Of a DNA stretch of 13,344 bases, positions 1 to 6,673 are shown piece by piece. Source of the DNA: Caulobacteraceae bacterium UBA6225 (GTDB lineage Bacteria; Pseudomonadota; Alphaproteobacteria; Caulobacterales; Caulobacteraceae). The notes below the pieces were generated by a model, which was not told the DNA's origin, made no database searches, and saw only the letters and a list, made by a program, of their open reading frames with translations. The translations under genes and the position numbers were made by a program. The DNA is taken from the NCBI GenBank assembly GCA_002441055.1, contig DJWR01000036.1, forward strand, positions 1,779 to 15,122. Reading direction: 5' to 3'. The stretch's first letter is position 1; every line of letters starts with the position of its first letter.

Positions 1-6
1 CCCGAA

Positions 7-372
7 ATGCGCTTCACCAAGGATCATGAGTGGGTTTCCCTGGACGGGGACGTGGCCACCATCGGGATCACCGCCTATGCCGCCGAGCAGCTGGGCGATG
101 TGGTCTTTGTCGAAACCCCCGAGGTCGGCAAGAGCGTCACCGCTGGCGAGGGCCTGGCCGTGGTCGAGAGCGTCAAGGCGGCCTCGGACGTCTACGCGCC
201 CCTGTCGGGTGAGGTGCTTGAGGCCAACGCCGCCCTGGCTGAGGCCCCGGAAACCGTCAACCAGGCGCCCGAGGCCGATGGCTGGTTCGCCAAGGTGAAG
301 ATCGCCGACGCCTCGGCCTATGAGGCGCTGATGGACCGCGCCGCCTACGACGCCTTCCTGGAGACCCTGTAA
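7..372 (+). CDS. gcvH: Glycine cleavage system H protein (lipoyl carrier)
   Basis: This 121-residue protein has the usual length and fold signature of GcvH. It carries the aminomethyl group on a lipoyl arm between the P-protein (GcvPA/GcvPB), the T-protein and the L-protein in the cytoplasm. The N-terminus reads FTKDHEWV, which is typical of the family, and the lipoyl-lysine motif [10 protein letters not shown] places the modified lysine at residue 57. The ATG at position 7 fits the family start, but only six bases lie upstream, so the ribosome binding site cannot be judged fully. gcvPA follows after five bases, so the genes are almost certainly one operon. gcvT, usually the preceding gene, would lie outside the window. 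Confidence 0.97.
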   Translation: MRFTKDHEWVSLDGDVATIGITAYAAEQLGDVVFVETPEVGKSVTAGEGLAVVESVKAASDVYAPLSGEVLEANAALAEAPETVNQAPEADGWFAKVKIADASAYEALMDRAAYDAFLETL

Positions 373-377
373 GCCCC

Positions 378-1724
378 ATGCGCTATCTGCCGCTCACGCC
401 CGACGACCGCGCCCAGATGCTGGGCGTGATCGGCGCTGCGTCCATCGATGACCTGTTCGCCGACGTGCCGGCCGTCGCCCGCAAGTCCGAGCCCTTCGAC
501 CTGCCGCACCATGCCGGCGAGCTGGAGGTCGAGCGCGAGCTGTCGGCCCTGGCGGCCATGAACCGGGCGGCTGGCGCCGGGCCGTTCTTCTGCGGCGCGG
601 GCGCCTATCGCCACCATGTCCCGGCGACGGTGGATCACATCATCCAGCGCTCGGAATTCCTGACCAGCTACACGCCTTACCAGCCTGAGATCGCCCAGGG
701 CACCCTGCAGGTCCTGTTCGAGTTCCAGACTCAGGTGGCGGCCCTGACCGGCCTCGATGTGGCCAACGCGTCGATGTACGACGGCTCCACAGCCTGCGCC
801 GAGGCGGTGATGATGGCCAGGCGCGTCACCCGCCGGAAACGGGCGGTGCTGTCAGGCGGCCTGCATCCCCACTACGCCGCCACTACCCAGACCATCGCCC
901 ATGCCGAGGGCATGGACATTGTGCGCCAGACCGTCGCCATCGACGCCGAGGCCGCGGTGATCGAGGCCATCGATTCTGAAACCGCCTGCGTGGTGGTTCA
1001 GACCCCCAACGTCTTCGGCGTGGCCACCGACGTGACCAAGATCGCCGAGGCCGCCCACGCGGCCGGCGCCCTGCTGATCGTGGTGACCACCGAGGCGATC
1101 TCCTATGGCCTGCTCAAGTCGCCGGGCGAGATGGGCGCCGACATCGCCGTGGCCGAGGGCCAGTCCATCGGCAATGCGCTGAATTTCGGCGGCCCCTATA
1201 TCGGCCTGTTCACCTGCAAGGAGAAGCTGGTCCGCCAGATGCCCGGCCGCCTGTGCGGCGAGACTGTCGATGCCGACGGCCGCCGGGGTTTCGTGCTGAC
1301 CCTGTCCACCCGCGAGCAGCATATCCGCCGGGACAAGGCGACATCCAACATCTGCACCAATTCCGGCCTGTGCGCTCTGGCCTTCACCGTCCATCTCTCC
1401 CTGCTGGGTGAGACGGGTCTGCGCCAGCTGGCGGCGATCAACCACGCCAAGGCCCAGCGGCTGGCCGCAGCCCTGGGCGCCATCCCCGGCGTCGAGGTGC
1501 TGACCAAGCGCTACTTCAACGAGATCGCCATACGCCTGCCAGGTAACGCCACCCAGATGGTCGAAGCGCTGCTGGAGGAGGGCATCGTCGCCGGCGTGCC
1601 CTTCTCCCGGCTCGACCCGGCCGCAGGCCTGGACGATGTCCTGCTGTGTGCGGCGACTGAAACCACCCTGGATGAGGATATCGACGCCTTCGCCCAGGCC
1701 CTGTCCCGGAGGATCGGCCGATGA
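378..1724 (+). CDS. gcvPA: Glycine dehydrogenase (decarboxylating) subunit 1
   Basis: At 448 residues this is the N-terminal half of a split P-protein. With GcvPB it decarboxylates glycine and passes the aminomethyl group to lipoylated GcvH. It starts [15 protein letters not shown], as GcvPA proteins do, and contains [18 protein letters not shown] near residues 74-91 and [18 protein letters not shown] near 132-149, both characteristic of this subunit. It lacks the PLP lysine, which is in GcvPB. The ATG is five bases after the gcvH stop, with a GGAG inside the gcvH end as a possible ribosome site. The final bases overlap gcvPB in an ATGA junction, suggesting coupled translation and balanced amounts of the two halves. 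Confidence 0.97.
   Translation: MRYLPLTPDDRAQMLGVIGAASIDDLFADVPAVARKSEPFDLPHHAGELEVERELSALAAMNRAAGAGPFFCGAGAYRHHVPATVDHIIQRSEFLTSYTPYQPEIAQGTLQVLFEFQTQVAALTGLDVANASMYDGSTACAEAVMMARRVTRRKRAVLSGGLHPHYAATTQTIAHAEGMDIVRQTVAIDAEAAVIEAIDSETACVVVQTPNVFGVATDVTKIAEAAHAAGALLIVVTTEAISYGLLKSPGEMGADIAVAEGQSIGNALNFGGPYIGLFTCKEKLVRQMPGRLCGETVDADGRRGFVLTLSTREQHIRRDKATSNICTNSGLCALAFTVHLSLLGETGLRQLAAINHAKAQRLAAALGAIPGVEVLTKRYFNEIAIRLPGNATQMVEALLEEGIVAGVPFSRLDPAAGLDDVLLCAATETTLDEDIDAFAQALSRRIGR
1708..1712 (+). promoter_or_regulatory. Ribosome binding site of gcvPB
   Basis: GGAGG lies eight bases before the ATG at 1721, inside the last codons of gcvPA. It supports the overlapping ATGA start. A second purine-rich stretch (GAGGAGG at 1757-1763) precedes a later in-frame ATG at 1772, but that start would remove the GRPTRPEE segment, which I remember as typical of GcvPB N-termini. 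Confidence 0.6.
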
Positions 1725-3301
1725 CCATGCAAACTGTCGGCCGGCCCACCCGGCCCGAGGAGGTCAACTCCATGGACGCACGCTTCGCCTCCCTCACCGG
1801 CGGCCGCGGCCTGCTGCAGGATGAGGCCCTGATCTTCGAGCGGGACGGCTGGGGCAAGACCGGCGTCGACCTGCCGGCAGCAGAGGCTGGCGCCGACGAC
1901 CTCGGCGATCTGGTCCGCAAGAGCCCGATCGGCCTGCCTGGCCTGTCGGAGCCCGAGGCCATGCGTCACTATGTGCGCCTGTCGCAGAAGAACCACGCCA
2001 TCGACCTGGCCCTCTATCCCCTGGGCTCGTGCACGATGAAGCACAATCCGCGCCTGAACGAGAAGATGGCGCGGCTGGCCGGTTTCGCCGACCTGCATCC
2101 CATGGCGCCGCTGCCGACGATCCAGGGGGCCCTGACCCTGATGGACCGTCTGTCACACTGGTTGAAGACGCTCACCGGCATGCCGGCCGTGGCCCTGTCG
2201 CCCAAGGCCGGGGCGCATGGCGAGCTGTGCGGCCTGCTGGCCATCCGGGCGGCCCATGAGGCCAAGGGCGACCCGCGTCGCCGGGTGCTGGTGCCCACCT
2301 CGGCCCATGGCACCAATCCGGCCACCGCAGCCTTCGTCGGCTATTCAGTGACCGAGATCGCCCAGACTGACGATGGCCGGGTGGATCTGGCCGACCTGGA
2401 GGCTAAGCTTGGCCCCGACGTGGCGGCCATCATGGTCACCAACCCCAACACCTGCGGCCTGTTCGAGCGCGATATCATCGAGATCGGCAGACTGACCCAT
2501 GCGGCTGGAGCCTACTTCTACTGCGATGGCGCCAACTTCAACGCCATCGTCGGCCGGGTCCGCCCCGGCGACCTGGGCGTCGACGCCATGCATATCAACC
2601 TGCACAAGACCTTCTCCACCCCGCACGGTGGTGGCGGTCCCGGCGCCGGGCCTGTGGTGCTGTCTGAAGCCCTTGCGCCCTTCGCCCCGGCGCCCTGGGT
2701 GGTGCATGGGCCTGAGGGGCTCACCCTGGTGGAAGAGACCGTGGAGGAAGCCGCCCAGGCCTTTGGCCGCATGAGCGCCTTCCATGGCCAGATGGGCATG
2801 TTCGTCCGCGCCTACGCCTATATGCGCAGCCATGGCGCCGACGGCCTGCGGCAGGTGGCCGAGGACGCCGTGCTGAACGCCAACTACATCAAGGCCCGGC
2901 TCTCCGGCGTCATGACCCCGGCCTTCCCCGAGGGGCCGTGCATGCACGAGGCCTTGTTCGACGACTCCTGGCTGGAGGGGACCGGCGTCACCACGCTCGA
3001 CTTCGCCAAGGCGATGATCGACGAGGGTTTCCATCCCATGACCATGTACTTCCCCCTGGTGGTGCATGGGGCGATGCTGATCGAGCCGACAGAGACAGAG
3101 TCCAAGCAGGAGCTTGATCGCTTCTGTGAGGCCCTGATTGCGCTCGCCCAGGCCGCCAAGTCCGGCGATGTGGATCGCTTCAAGGGCGCGCCCTATCTGG
3201 CGCCCATGCGCCGGCTGGACGAGACCCTAGCGGCGCGCAAGCCGCGTCTGACCTGGAAACCGGAGGCAGGTGTGGCGCCGGCGCCGCTCGCGGCGGAATA
3301 G
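1721..3301 (+). CDS. gcvPB: Glycine dehydrogenase (decarboxylating) subunit 2, PLP-binding
   Basis: This 526-residue protein is the PLP-bearing C-terminal half of the split glycine decarboxylase and forms the active P-protein with GcvPA. The motif [18 protein letters not shown] places the Schiff-base lysine at residue 296. Other family marks are [17 protein letters not shown] near residue 100 and [15 protein letters not shown] near 190. Near the C-terminus, [20 protein letters not shown] is followed by [11 protein letters not shown], as in bacterial GcvPB. The start at 1721 overlaps gcvPA by four bases and has a GGAGG at ideal distance. The length is slightly above 500 because of an Ala/Pro-rich tail. 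A GC-rich hairpin just after the stop is a plausible end of the gcv transcript. Confidence 0.97.
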   Translation: MTMQTVGRPTRPEEVNSMDARFASLTGGRGLLQDEALIFERDGWGKTGVDLPAAEAGADDLGDLVRKSPIGLPGLSEPEAMRHYVRLSQKNHAIDLALYPLGSCTMKHNPRLNEKMARLAGFADLHPMAPLPTIQGALTLMDRLSHWLKTLTGMPAVALSPKAGAHGELCGLLAIRAAHEAKGDPRRRVLVPTSAHGTNPATAAFVGYSVTEIAQTDDGRVDLADLEAKLGPDVAAIMVTNPNTCGLFERDIIEIGRLTHAAGAYFYCDGANFNAIVGRVRPGDLGVDAMHINLHKTFSTPHGGGGPGAGPVVLSEALAPFAPAPWVVHGPEGLTLVEETVEEAAQAFGRMSAFHGQMGMFVRAYAYMRSHGADGLRQVAEDAVLNANYIKARLSGVMTPAFPEGPCMHEALFDDSWLEGTGVTTLDFAKAMIDEGFHPMTMYFPLVVHGAMLIEPTETESKQELDRFCEALIALAQAAKSGDVDRFKGAPYLAPMRRLDETLAARKPRLTWKPEAGVAPAPLAAE

Positions 3302-3306
3302 CAACG

Positions 3307-3329
3307 GCCGGGCCCGAAAAGCGCCCGGC
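3307..3329 (+). terminator. Candidate terminator hairpin after gcvPB
   Basis: A perfect 7-bp stem (GCCGGGC at 3307-3313 with GCCCGGC at 3323-3329) encloses a nine-base loop, six bases after the gcvPB stop. It is followed by TGTCGCCTTACTTT rather than a clean T-run, so it may be a weak intrinsic terminator or an mRNA 3' end stabiliser. Its position right after the last gcv gene is the main support. Confidence 0.45.
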
Positions 3330-3395
3330 TGTCGCCTTACTTTAAGCCTTGGGCTGCACATATGTGAGGTGTGCGCGGGGCCCCCGCCTCCCCGG

Positions 3396-3854
3396 ATGGG
3401 GCCGACCGCGCGCACTTCCAGGTTTGCCAGCGTGTCTCTTGCCCTCTTAGCGCGGACCCATGACCGCACAGCCGCTCAAGACGGTGTCAGCCGGCTGTCG
3501 CGGCGGTTGATCCGCCTTGGCTTGACGGCGCTTGGGGGGCTGATCGTCCTGGCGGGCGTGCTGATCGCACCCTTGCCCGGCCCCATGGGCCTGCCGGTGG
3601 CCACGGTCGGCCTGATCCTGATTCTACGGAATTCCTACAAGGCTCGCCGGGCCTTTGTGCGCGTCCAGCGGGCCCATCCGCGCACCCTGCATCCGGTTCG
3701 CCGCCTGCTGCGCCGCAGACCCGAGGTTCTGCCGGTGATGTGGCACTTGGCCTTGCGGACCGAGCGCCTGCTGGTCCCGCGGCGCTACCGGGTGGCGATC
3801 CGCGGGCGGCGCCTGTTCAGACGCCGCCGCGCAACCTCGACTATTGTAGCTTAG
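3396..3854 (+). CDS. Small basic membrane protein, PGPGW-like
   Basis: This predicted 152-residue protein has two closely spaced hydrophobic helices (about residues 42-60 and 64-78) joined by a PLPGP turn, then an Arg-rich cytoplasmic-type tail ending [15 protein letters not shown]. The arrangement resembles the small PGPGW transmembrane family, whose function is unknown to me; the match is by eye. The start is uncertain: the ATG at 3396 has no clear ribosome site, a GTG at 3432 would give 140 residues, and the frame is open back to 3270 inside gcvPB. The last 14 bases overlap the end of atpF, which runs the other way. It could be read through from gcv or have its own promoter; I see no convincing one. 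Confidence 0.6.
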   Translation: MGPTARTSRFASVSLALLARTHDRTAAQDGVSRLSRRLIRLGLTALGGLIVLAGVLIAPLPGPMGLPVATVGLILILRNSYKARRAFVRVQRAHPRTLHPVRRLLRRRPEVLPVMWHLALRTERLLVPRRYRVAIRGRRLFRRRRATSTIVA

Positions 3855-4332
3855 AGGCCATCTGGCCGATGGCCTTGTCCACCAGGGGATCGGTGGTCGA
3901 GGCCGCCAGACGGCCGGCCAGCACGGTACGGGCGGCCTCAGCGGCCAGTTCCGCAGCCGCAGCCTTCACGTCGGCCATGGCCTGAGCCTCAGCGGTGGCG
4001 ATCTTACGTTCAGCCATCTCAGTGCGACGGACGATCTGCTCCTCGAGCTTCACGGCCGCATCCTTGCGCATGCGCTCGGCGTCTTCCTTGGCCTGGGCCA
4101 GCATGTCGGCGGCCAGGCGCTCGGTCTCTTCCCGCTGCGCCTTGATTTCGCCGAGCAGACGCTCGGCTTCAGCACGCAAGTTCTGAGCTTCATCCAGCTC
4201 GGCCTGGATCCGCTCGGCGCGGGCGTCCAGGGCCCTGGCCATGGCCGCGGGCACCTTCAGATAGACCAGCAGCCCGAGGAAGATCAGGACGGCGACCAGA
4301 ACCCAGAATTCGGGGGTCACTAAAAAGGACAT
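3841..4332 (-). CDS. atpF: ATP synthase F0 subunit b
   Basis: This 163-residue subunit is the peripheral stalk b protein, which holds the F1 head still against the turning c-ring. It starts [18 protein letters not shown], giving one N-terminal membrane helix at about residues 8-25, and then a long Glu/Ala/Arg-rich coiled coil for dimerising with b'. The ATG at 4332 is preceded by AGGAG nine bases upstream, so I prefer it to an in-frame ATG at 4374 that would lie inside the preceding gene. It is the last gene of the F0 operon and ends 14 bases inside the convergent small membrane protein gene. Confidence 0.95.
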   Translation of the reverse strand: MSFLVTPEFWVLVAVLIFLGLLVYLKVPAAMARALDARAERIQAELDEAQNLRAEAERLLGEIKAQREETERLAADMLAQAKEDAERMRKDAAVKLEEQIVRRTEMAERKIATAEAQAMADVKAAAAELAAEAARTVLAGRLAASTTDPLVDKAIGQMASKLQ

Positions 4333-4341
4333 CTCGTCTCT

Positions 4342-4346
4342 CTCCT
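4342..4346 (-). promoter_or_regulatory. Ribosome binding site of atpF overlapping the b' stop codon
   Basis: AGGAG on the - strand begins in the last base of the b' TGA stop and sits nine bases before the atpF ATG. A ribosome ending on b' would therefore cover the atpF ribosome site, which favours coupled, near equal synthesis of the b and b' partners. Confidence 0.6.
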
Positions 4347-4945
4347 CAGGCCGCGTTGCGCGCGACGGCCGCATCGACCTCGGCGCGGGTCGGCGCCTGG
4401 CCGCTCAGCTTCTCGACGATGGCTTCAGCGGTCTCGGCGGCCAGGCTGCGCACGTTGGACATGGCCTTTTCGCGGCCCGCCTGGATGCCGGCTTCAGCTG
4501 CGGCCAGACGCTCGTTCAGCTTGGCTTCTTCCGCTGCATTGCGGGTCTCGGCCTCCGCCTTTGCGGCGGCCTTGGCGTCAGCGGCGGTCTTCTGAGCCCG
4601 GGCGCGTGCCTGGGCCAGTTCGGCGGCGGCTTCGGCCGATTGACGTTCGGCCTCGTCCCGCGCGACGCGAGCGTCGGCCAGGTCGCCTTCGATCTTCGCC
4701 GCCCGCGCCTCAATGGCGCCGCCCACCCGGGGCAGGAACAGCTTGGACAGAATGACGTAGAGAACGGCGAAAACGATGAGCAGCCAGAAGATCTGGCCCG
4801 GCCAGTAGCCGAACTCGAACTGGGTCAGGCCAGACGAGCCGTGCTCGGCGGCTTCCGTGCTCTCGTGCAGATCGTGGCTCGCGGTGGTCGGCGGCGTCTC
4901 GACGATCGCCCCGCCCGGCTCGAGCTCTGGTGTGGTCTGGGCCAT
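4346..4945 (-). CDS. atpF': ATP synthase F0 subunit b'
   Basis: This 199-residue protein is the second, diverged stalk subunit found in alphaproteobacteria, cyanobacteria and chloroplasts, which pairs with b. A polar tail of about 42 residues, rich in Glu, Thr and Pro, comes before the motif [20 protein letters not shown], with the membrane helix near residues 50-70. An alanine-rich coiled coil follows to the C-terminus. The ATG at 4945 has GGAG seven bases upstream; the open frame extends to 5044, but that part covers the intergenic hairpin and is unlikely to be translated. It lies between atpE and atpF on one transcript. Confidence 0.94.
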   Translation of the reverse strand: MAQTTPELEPGGAIVETPPTTASHDLHESTEAAEHGSSGLTQFEFGYWPGQIFWLLIVFAVLYVILSKLFLPRVGGAIEARAAKIEGDLADARVARDEAERQSAEAAAELAQARARAQKTAADAKAAAKAEAETRNAAEEAKLNERLAAAEAGIQAGREKAMSNVRSLAAETAEAIVEKLSGQAPTRAEVDAAVARNAA

Positions 4946-5015
4946 CAAGGCGCTCCGTTGAGTCTGCTCAGGTCCATGCGGGGGTTGGCCCCTCCGCAGG
5001 GCGGGCCATGCGAAA

Positions 5016-5038
5016 GGCGGGCTGATCTCCAGCCCGCC
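5016..5038 (-). terminator. Hairpin after atpE, possible attenuator or mRNA stabiliser
   Basis: A perfect 8-bp stem (GGCGGGCT with AGCCCGCC) with a seven-base loop lies 24 bases after the atpE stop codon. On the transcribed strand the stem is followed by TTTCGC, a short T-run that could cause partial termination. It sits inside the atp operon rather than at its end, so full termination is unlikely. A role in lowering b'/b expression relative to the c subunit, or in protecting the atpE 3' end, is inference. Confidence 0.5.
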
Positions 5039-5062
5039 CCCCAACGCACGGATAGTCTCGCC

Positions 5063-5290
5063 TTAGGCGGCGAACAGGATCAGCAGCGCGACCACGAAGG
5101 CGAAGATGCCCAGCGCTTCGGTCAGGGCCATGCCCAGGAAGAGCATCGGACGCTCGCCGGCCGAGGCCGACGGGTTGCGCAGGGCGCCGTTGAGGTATTG
5201 GCCGAACATGGTGCCGAGGCCGATACCGGCTCCGATCATGCCCAGCATCGCCAGGCCGGCGCCGATGTATTTAGCTGCAAGAGGATCCAT
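5063..5290 (-). CDS. atpE: ATP synthase F0 subunit c (proteolipid)
   Basis: This 75-residue hairpin protein forms the rotating c-ring that carries ions across the membrane. The first helix has the glycine-rich run [14 protein letters not shown]. The polar loop is ALRNPSA, with the conserved Arg38 and Pro40. In the second helix Glu58, within [13 protein letters not shown], is the ion-binding carboxylate. No sodium-binding pattern stands out, so proton coupling is expected. The ATG has GGAG eight bases upstream (5299-5302). Many copies are needed per complex, so the hairpin just downstream may matter for its relative expression. Confidence 0.97.
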   Translation of the reverse strand: MDPLAAKYIGAGLAMLGMIGAGIGLGTMFGQYLNGALRNPSASAGERPMLFLGMALTEALGIFAFVVALLILFAA

Positions 5291-5347
5291 CGAAAGTGCT
5301 CCGTGTAAGCGATGGGGTCGGGAAACGGGGTGAGCTGTCGGTCGTGA

Positions 5348-6100
5348 TCAGTGGCTGTGCAGGTTCACGACGTCGTTCAGATAGACGCAGGCCAGCACGG
5401 CGAAGACGAACGCCTGCAGGAACGCGACCATGAACTCAAGGGCGGTGATGGCGACGGTGCCGGTCAGGGTGACCAGGGCGCCGACGACGCCCAGCGCGCC
5501 GAGCGCGCCAAGGGAGACCACGAAGCCGCCGAACACCTTCAGCACGACGTGGCCGCCGACCATGTTGCCGAACAGTCGAAGGGCGAGCGTCACCGGACGC
5601 ACCAGGAAGGAGATGATCTCGATCACCACCACCAGGGGCAGGACGAAGAAGGGCACGCCCGAGGGGACGAACAGCTTGAAGAAGCCCAGGCCATTGCGGG
5701 CGAAGCCCACGGCGATGACCACGGCGATCACCAGAACACCCAGGGTGGCGGTCACCGCCAGCTGCGAGGTCGAGGTGAAGAAATAGGGGACCATGCCCAG
5801 CAGGTTCATGGCCAGGATGAAGGCGAACAGGGTGAAGACGAAGGGGAAGTACTTCTTGCCTTCGTGGCCGATGATCGAGTCGGTCAGGTTGTGGATCAGC
5901 TCATAGAGCATCTCCCCCACAGACTGCAGGCGTCCGGGGACCACGGCGGCCTTGGCCGAGGCCGCGGCGAAGAACAAGGTCACGCTGGCCGCCGCGATGA
6001 TCATCCACAGGGCCGAATTGGTGATCGAGAGATCGAAGCCCGCAACAGCAGGAAGTTCGAGAACCTGTTGGATCTCGAACTGGTGCATCGGATCGGCCAC
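5348..6100 (-). CDS. atpB: ATP synthase F0 subunit a
   Basis: This 250-residue integral membrane subunit provides the proton half-channels next to the c-ring. The key motif RPVTLALRLFGNMVGGH puts the essential arginine at residue 175, and the C-terminal LEFMVAFLQAFVFAVLACVYLND is the conserved last helix. The N-terminus reads (M)ADPMHQFEI, which I recall as typical for alphaproteobacterial AtpB. It uses a GTG start at 6100, three bases after the atpI stop, with GAGGGAC in the end of atpI as a ribosome site. An ATG at 6088 is an alternative that would drop four residues. atpE follows after a 57-base gap without obvious structure. Confidence 0.96.
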   Translation of the reverse strand: MADPMHQFEIQQVLELPAVAGFDLSITNSALWMIIAAASVTLFFAAASAKAAVVPGRLQSVGEMLYELIHNLTDSIIGHEGKKYFPFVFTLFAFILAMNLLGMVPYFFTSTSQLAVTATLGVLVIAVVIAVGFARNGLGFFKLFVPSGVPFFVLPLVVVIEIISFLVRPVTLALRLFGNMVGGHVVLKVFGGFVVSLGALGALGVVGALVTLTGTVAITALEFMVAFLQAFVFAVLACVYLNDVVNLHSH

Positions 6101-6103
6101 GCC

Positions 6104-6505
6104 TCAGTCCCTCTTGTTCTGGCCAGGCCCCGCGGGCCAGCCGTCGTCGTCATCTTCATCGTCGTCGAAGGGGACCGAGGAAACCGGTCCGGCCTTCGCC
6201 GCCGCCTGCGCGCTCATGCGTCCCGCAGAGCGCGAGATCAAGAACATCGCCAGGGCGGTACCCACTAGCACGCCCAGGAGCAAGCCCCAGGGCGAGGTCC
6301 CAGCCCATTGATCGAAGAGCCAGCCAAGGCCAAGCCCCCCCAGAACGCCCCCGATCAGCTCGGCCACCAGCTTGTAGCCGGAACCGATCGCGCCGGTGTC
6401 GAACTTCGCCTTCCGGTCCCGCGCCGCTCGCTGGACATCAACCGCGTCCAGCTGTGCGTCGAGACGTTTCAGCGCCTCGTGGTGCGGATCGGTCGGTTGC
6501 GACAT
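6104..6505 (-). CDS. atpI: ATP synthase assembly protein AtpI
   Basis: This 133-residue protein has two membrane helices (about residues 44-66 and 72-92) with the glycine-rich pattern ELIGGVLGGLGLGWLFD typical of AtpI and related AtpZ proteins, which aid c-ring assembly. It leads the F0 operon, as usual in alphaproteobacteria. A charged N-terminal segment of about 40 residues comes first. The C-terminal tail is odd: residues 114-121 are DDDEDDDD, encoded by a GAC/GAT repeat. The ATG at 6505 has a loosely placed GGAAGG about 12 bases upstream, and a promoter lies about 60 bases further up. Confidence 0.92.
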   Translation of the reverse strand: MSQPTDPHHEALKRLDAQLDAVDVQRAARDRKAKFDTGAIGSGYKLVAELIGGVLGGLGLGWLFDQWAGTSPWGLLLGVLVGTALAMFLISRSAGRMSAQAAAKAGPVSSVPFDDDEDDDDGWPAGPGQNKRD

Positions 6506-6568
6506 GAGCGGATGGCGCCTTCCGGGGGCCTGGGCGGCCAGCCGGCGCCCCTGGTTCGATCGCGGCGG

Positions 6569-6597
6569 AACCTAAAGGGGCGCGGGTACAGCGTCAA
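6569..6597 (-). promoter_or_regulatory. Promoter of the atpIBEF'F operon
   Basis: Reading the - strand, TTGACG (6597-6592) is followed after 17 bases by TAGGTT (6574-6569), a good housekeeping-sigma arrangement. The TTGACG part fits the Caulobacter sigma-73 -35 box well; the -10 is less exact. Transcription would start near 6562, leaving a leader of roughly 57 bases before the atpI ATG. A 10-bp palindrome CTGGCGCCAG (6602-6611) lies four bases upstream of the -35 box and could be an operator. Confidence 0.55.
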
Positions 6598-6638
6598 GGC
6601 GCTGGCGCCAGTGTCTAATTGTTTGATTTGTATTGAGT

Positions 6639-6657
6639 ATCGGCTTAGCGCGCCGAT
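6639..6657 (-). terminator. Weak hairpin after smc
   Basis: A 6-bp stem (ATCGGC with GCCGAT, seven-base loop) lies 16 bases after the smc stop codon. On the smc strand it is followed by ACTCAATACAAATC, not a T-run, so it is a poor intrinsic terminator. The surrounding 6613-6640 is strikingly AT-rich for this genome. A GANTC site (6655-6659) overlaps one arm. Confidence 0.25.
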
Positions 6658-6673
6658 TCGGGTCCCCAGCGGC

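Noticed and set aside
2345..3067. 240-codon - strand frame inside gcvPB
   Set aside because: It is the antisense shadow of a conserved gcvPB region; no ribosome site and no recognisable motif.
4946..5044. 33-residue N-terminal extension of subunit b'
   Set aside because: It spans the intergenic hairpin region, and a well-placed GGAG supports the ATG at 4945.
5351..6268. 305-codon + strand frame rich in His, Asp, Gln and Glu
   Set aside because: It is antisense to atpB and atpI, both complete with conserved residues, and its composition is that expected for the reverse complement of membrane-protein codons.
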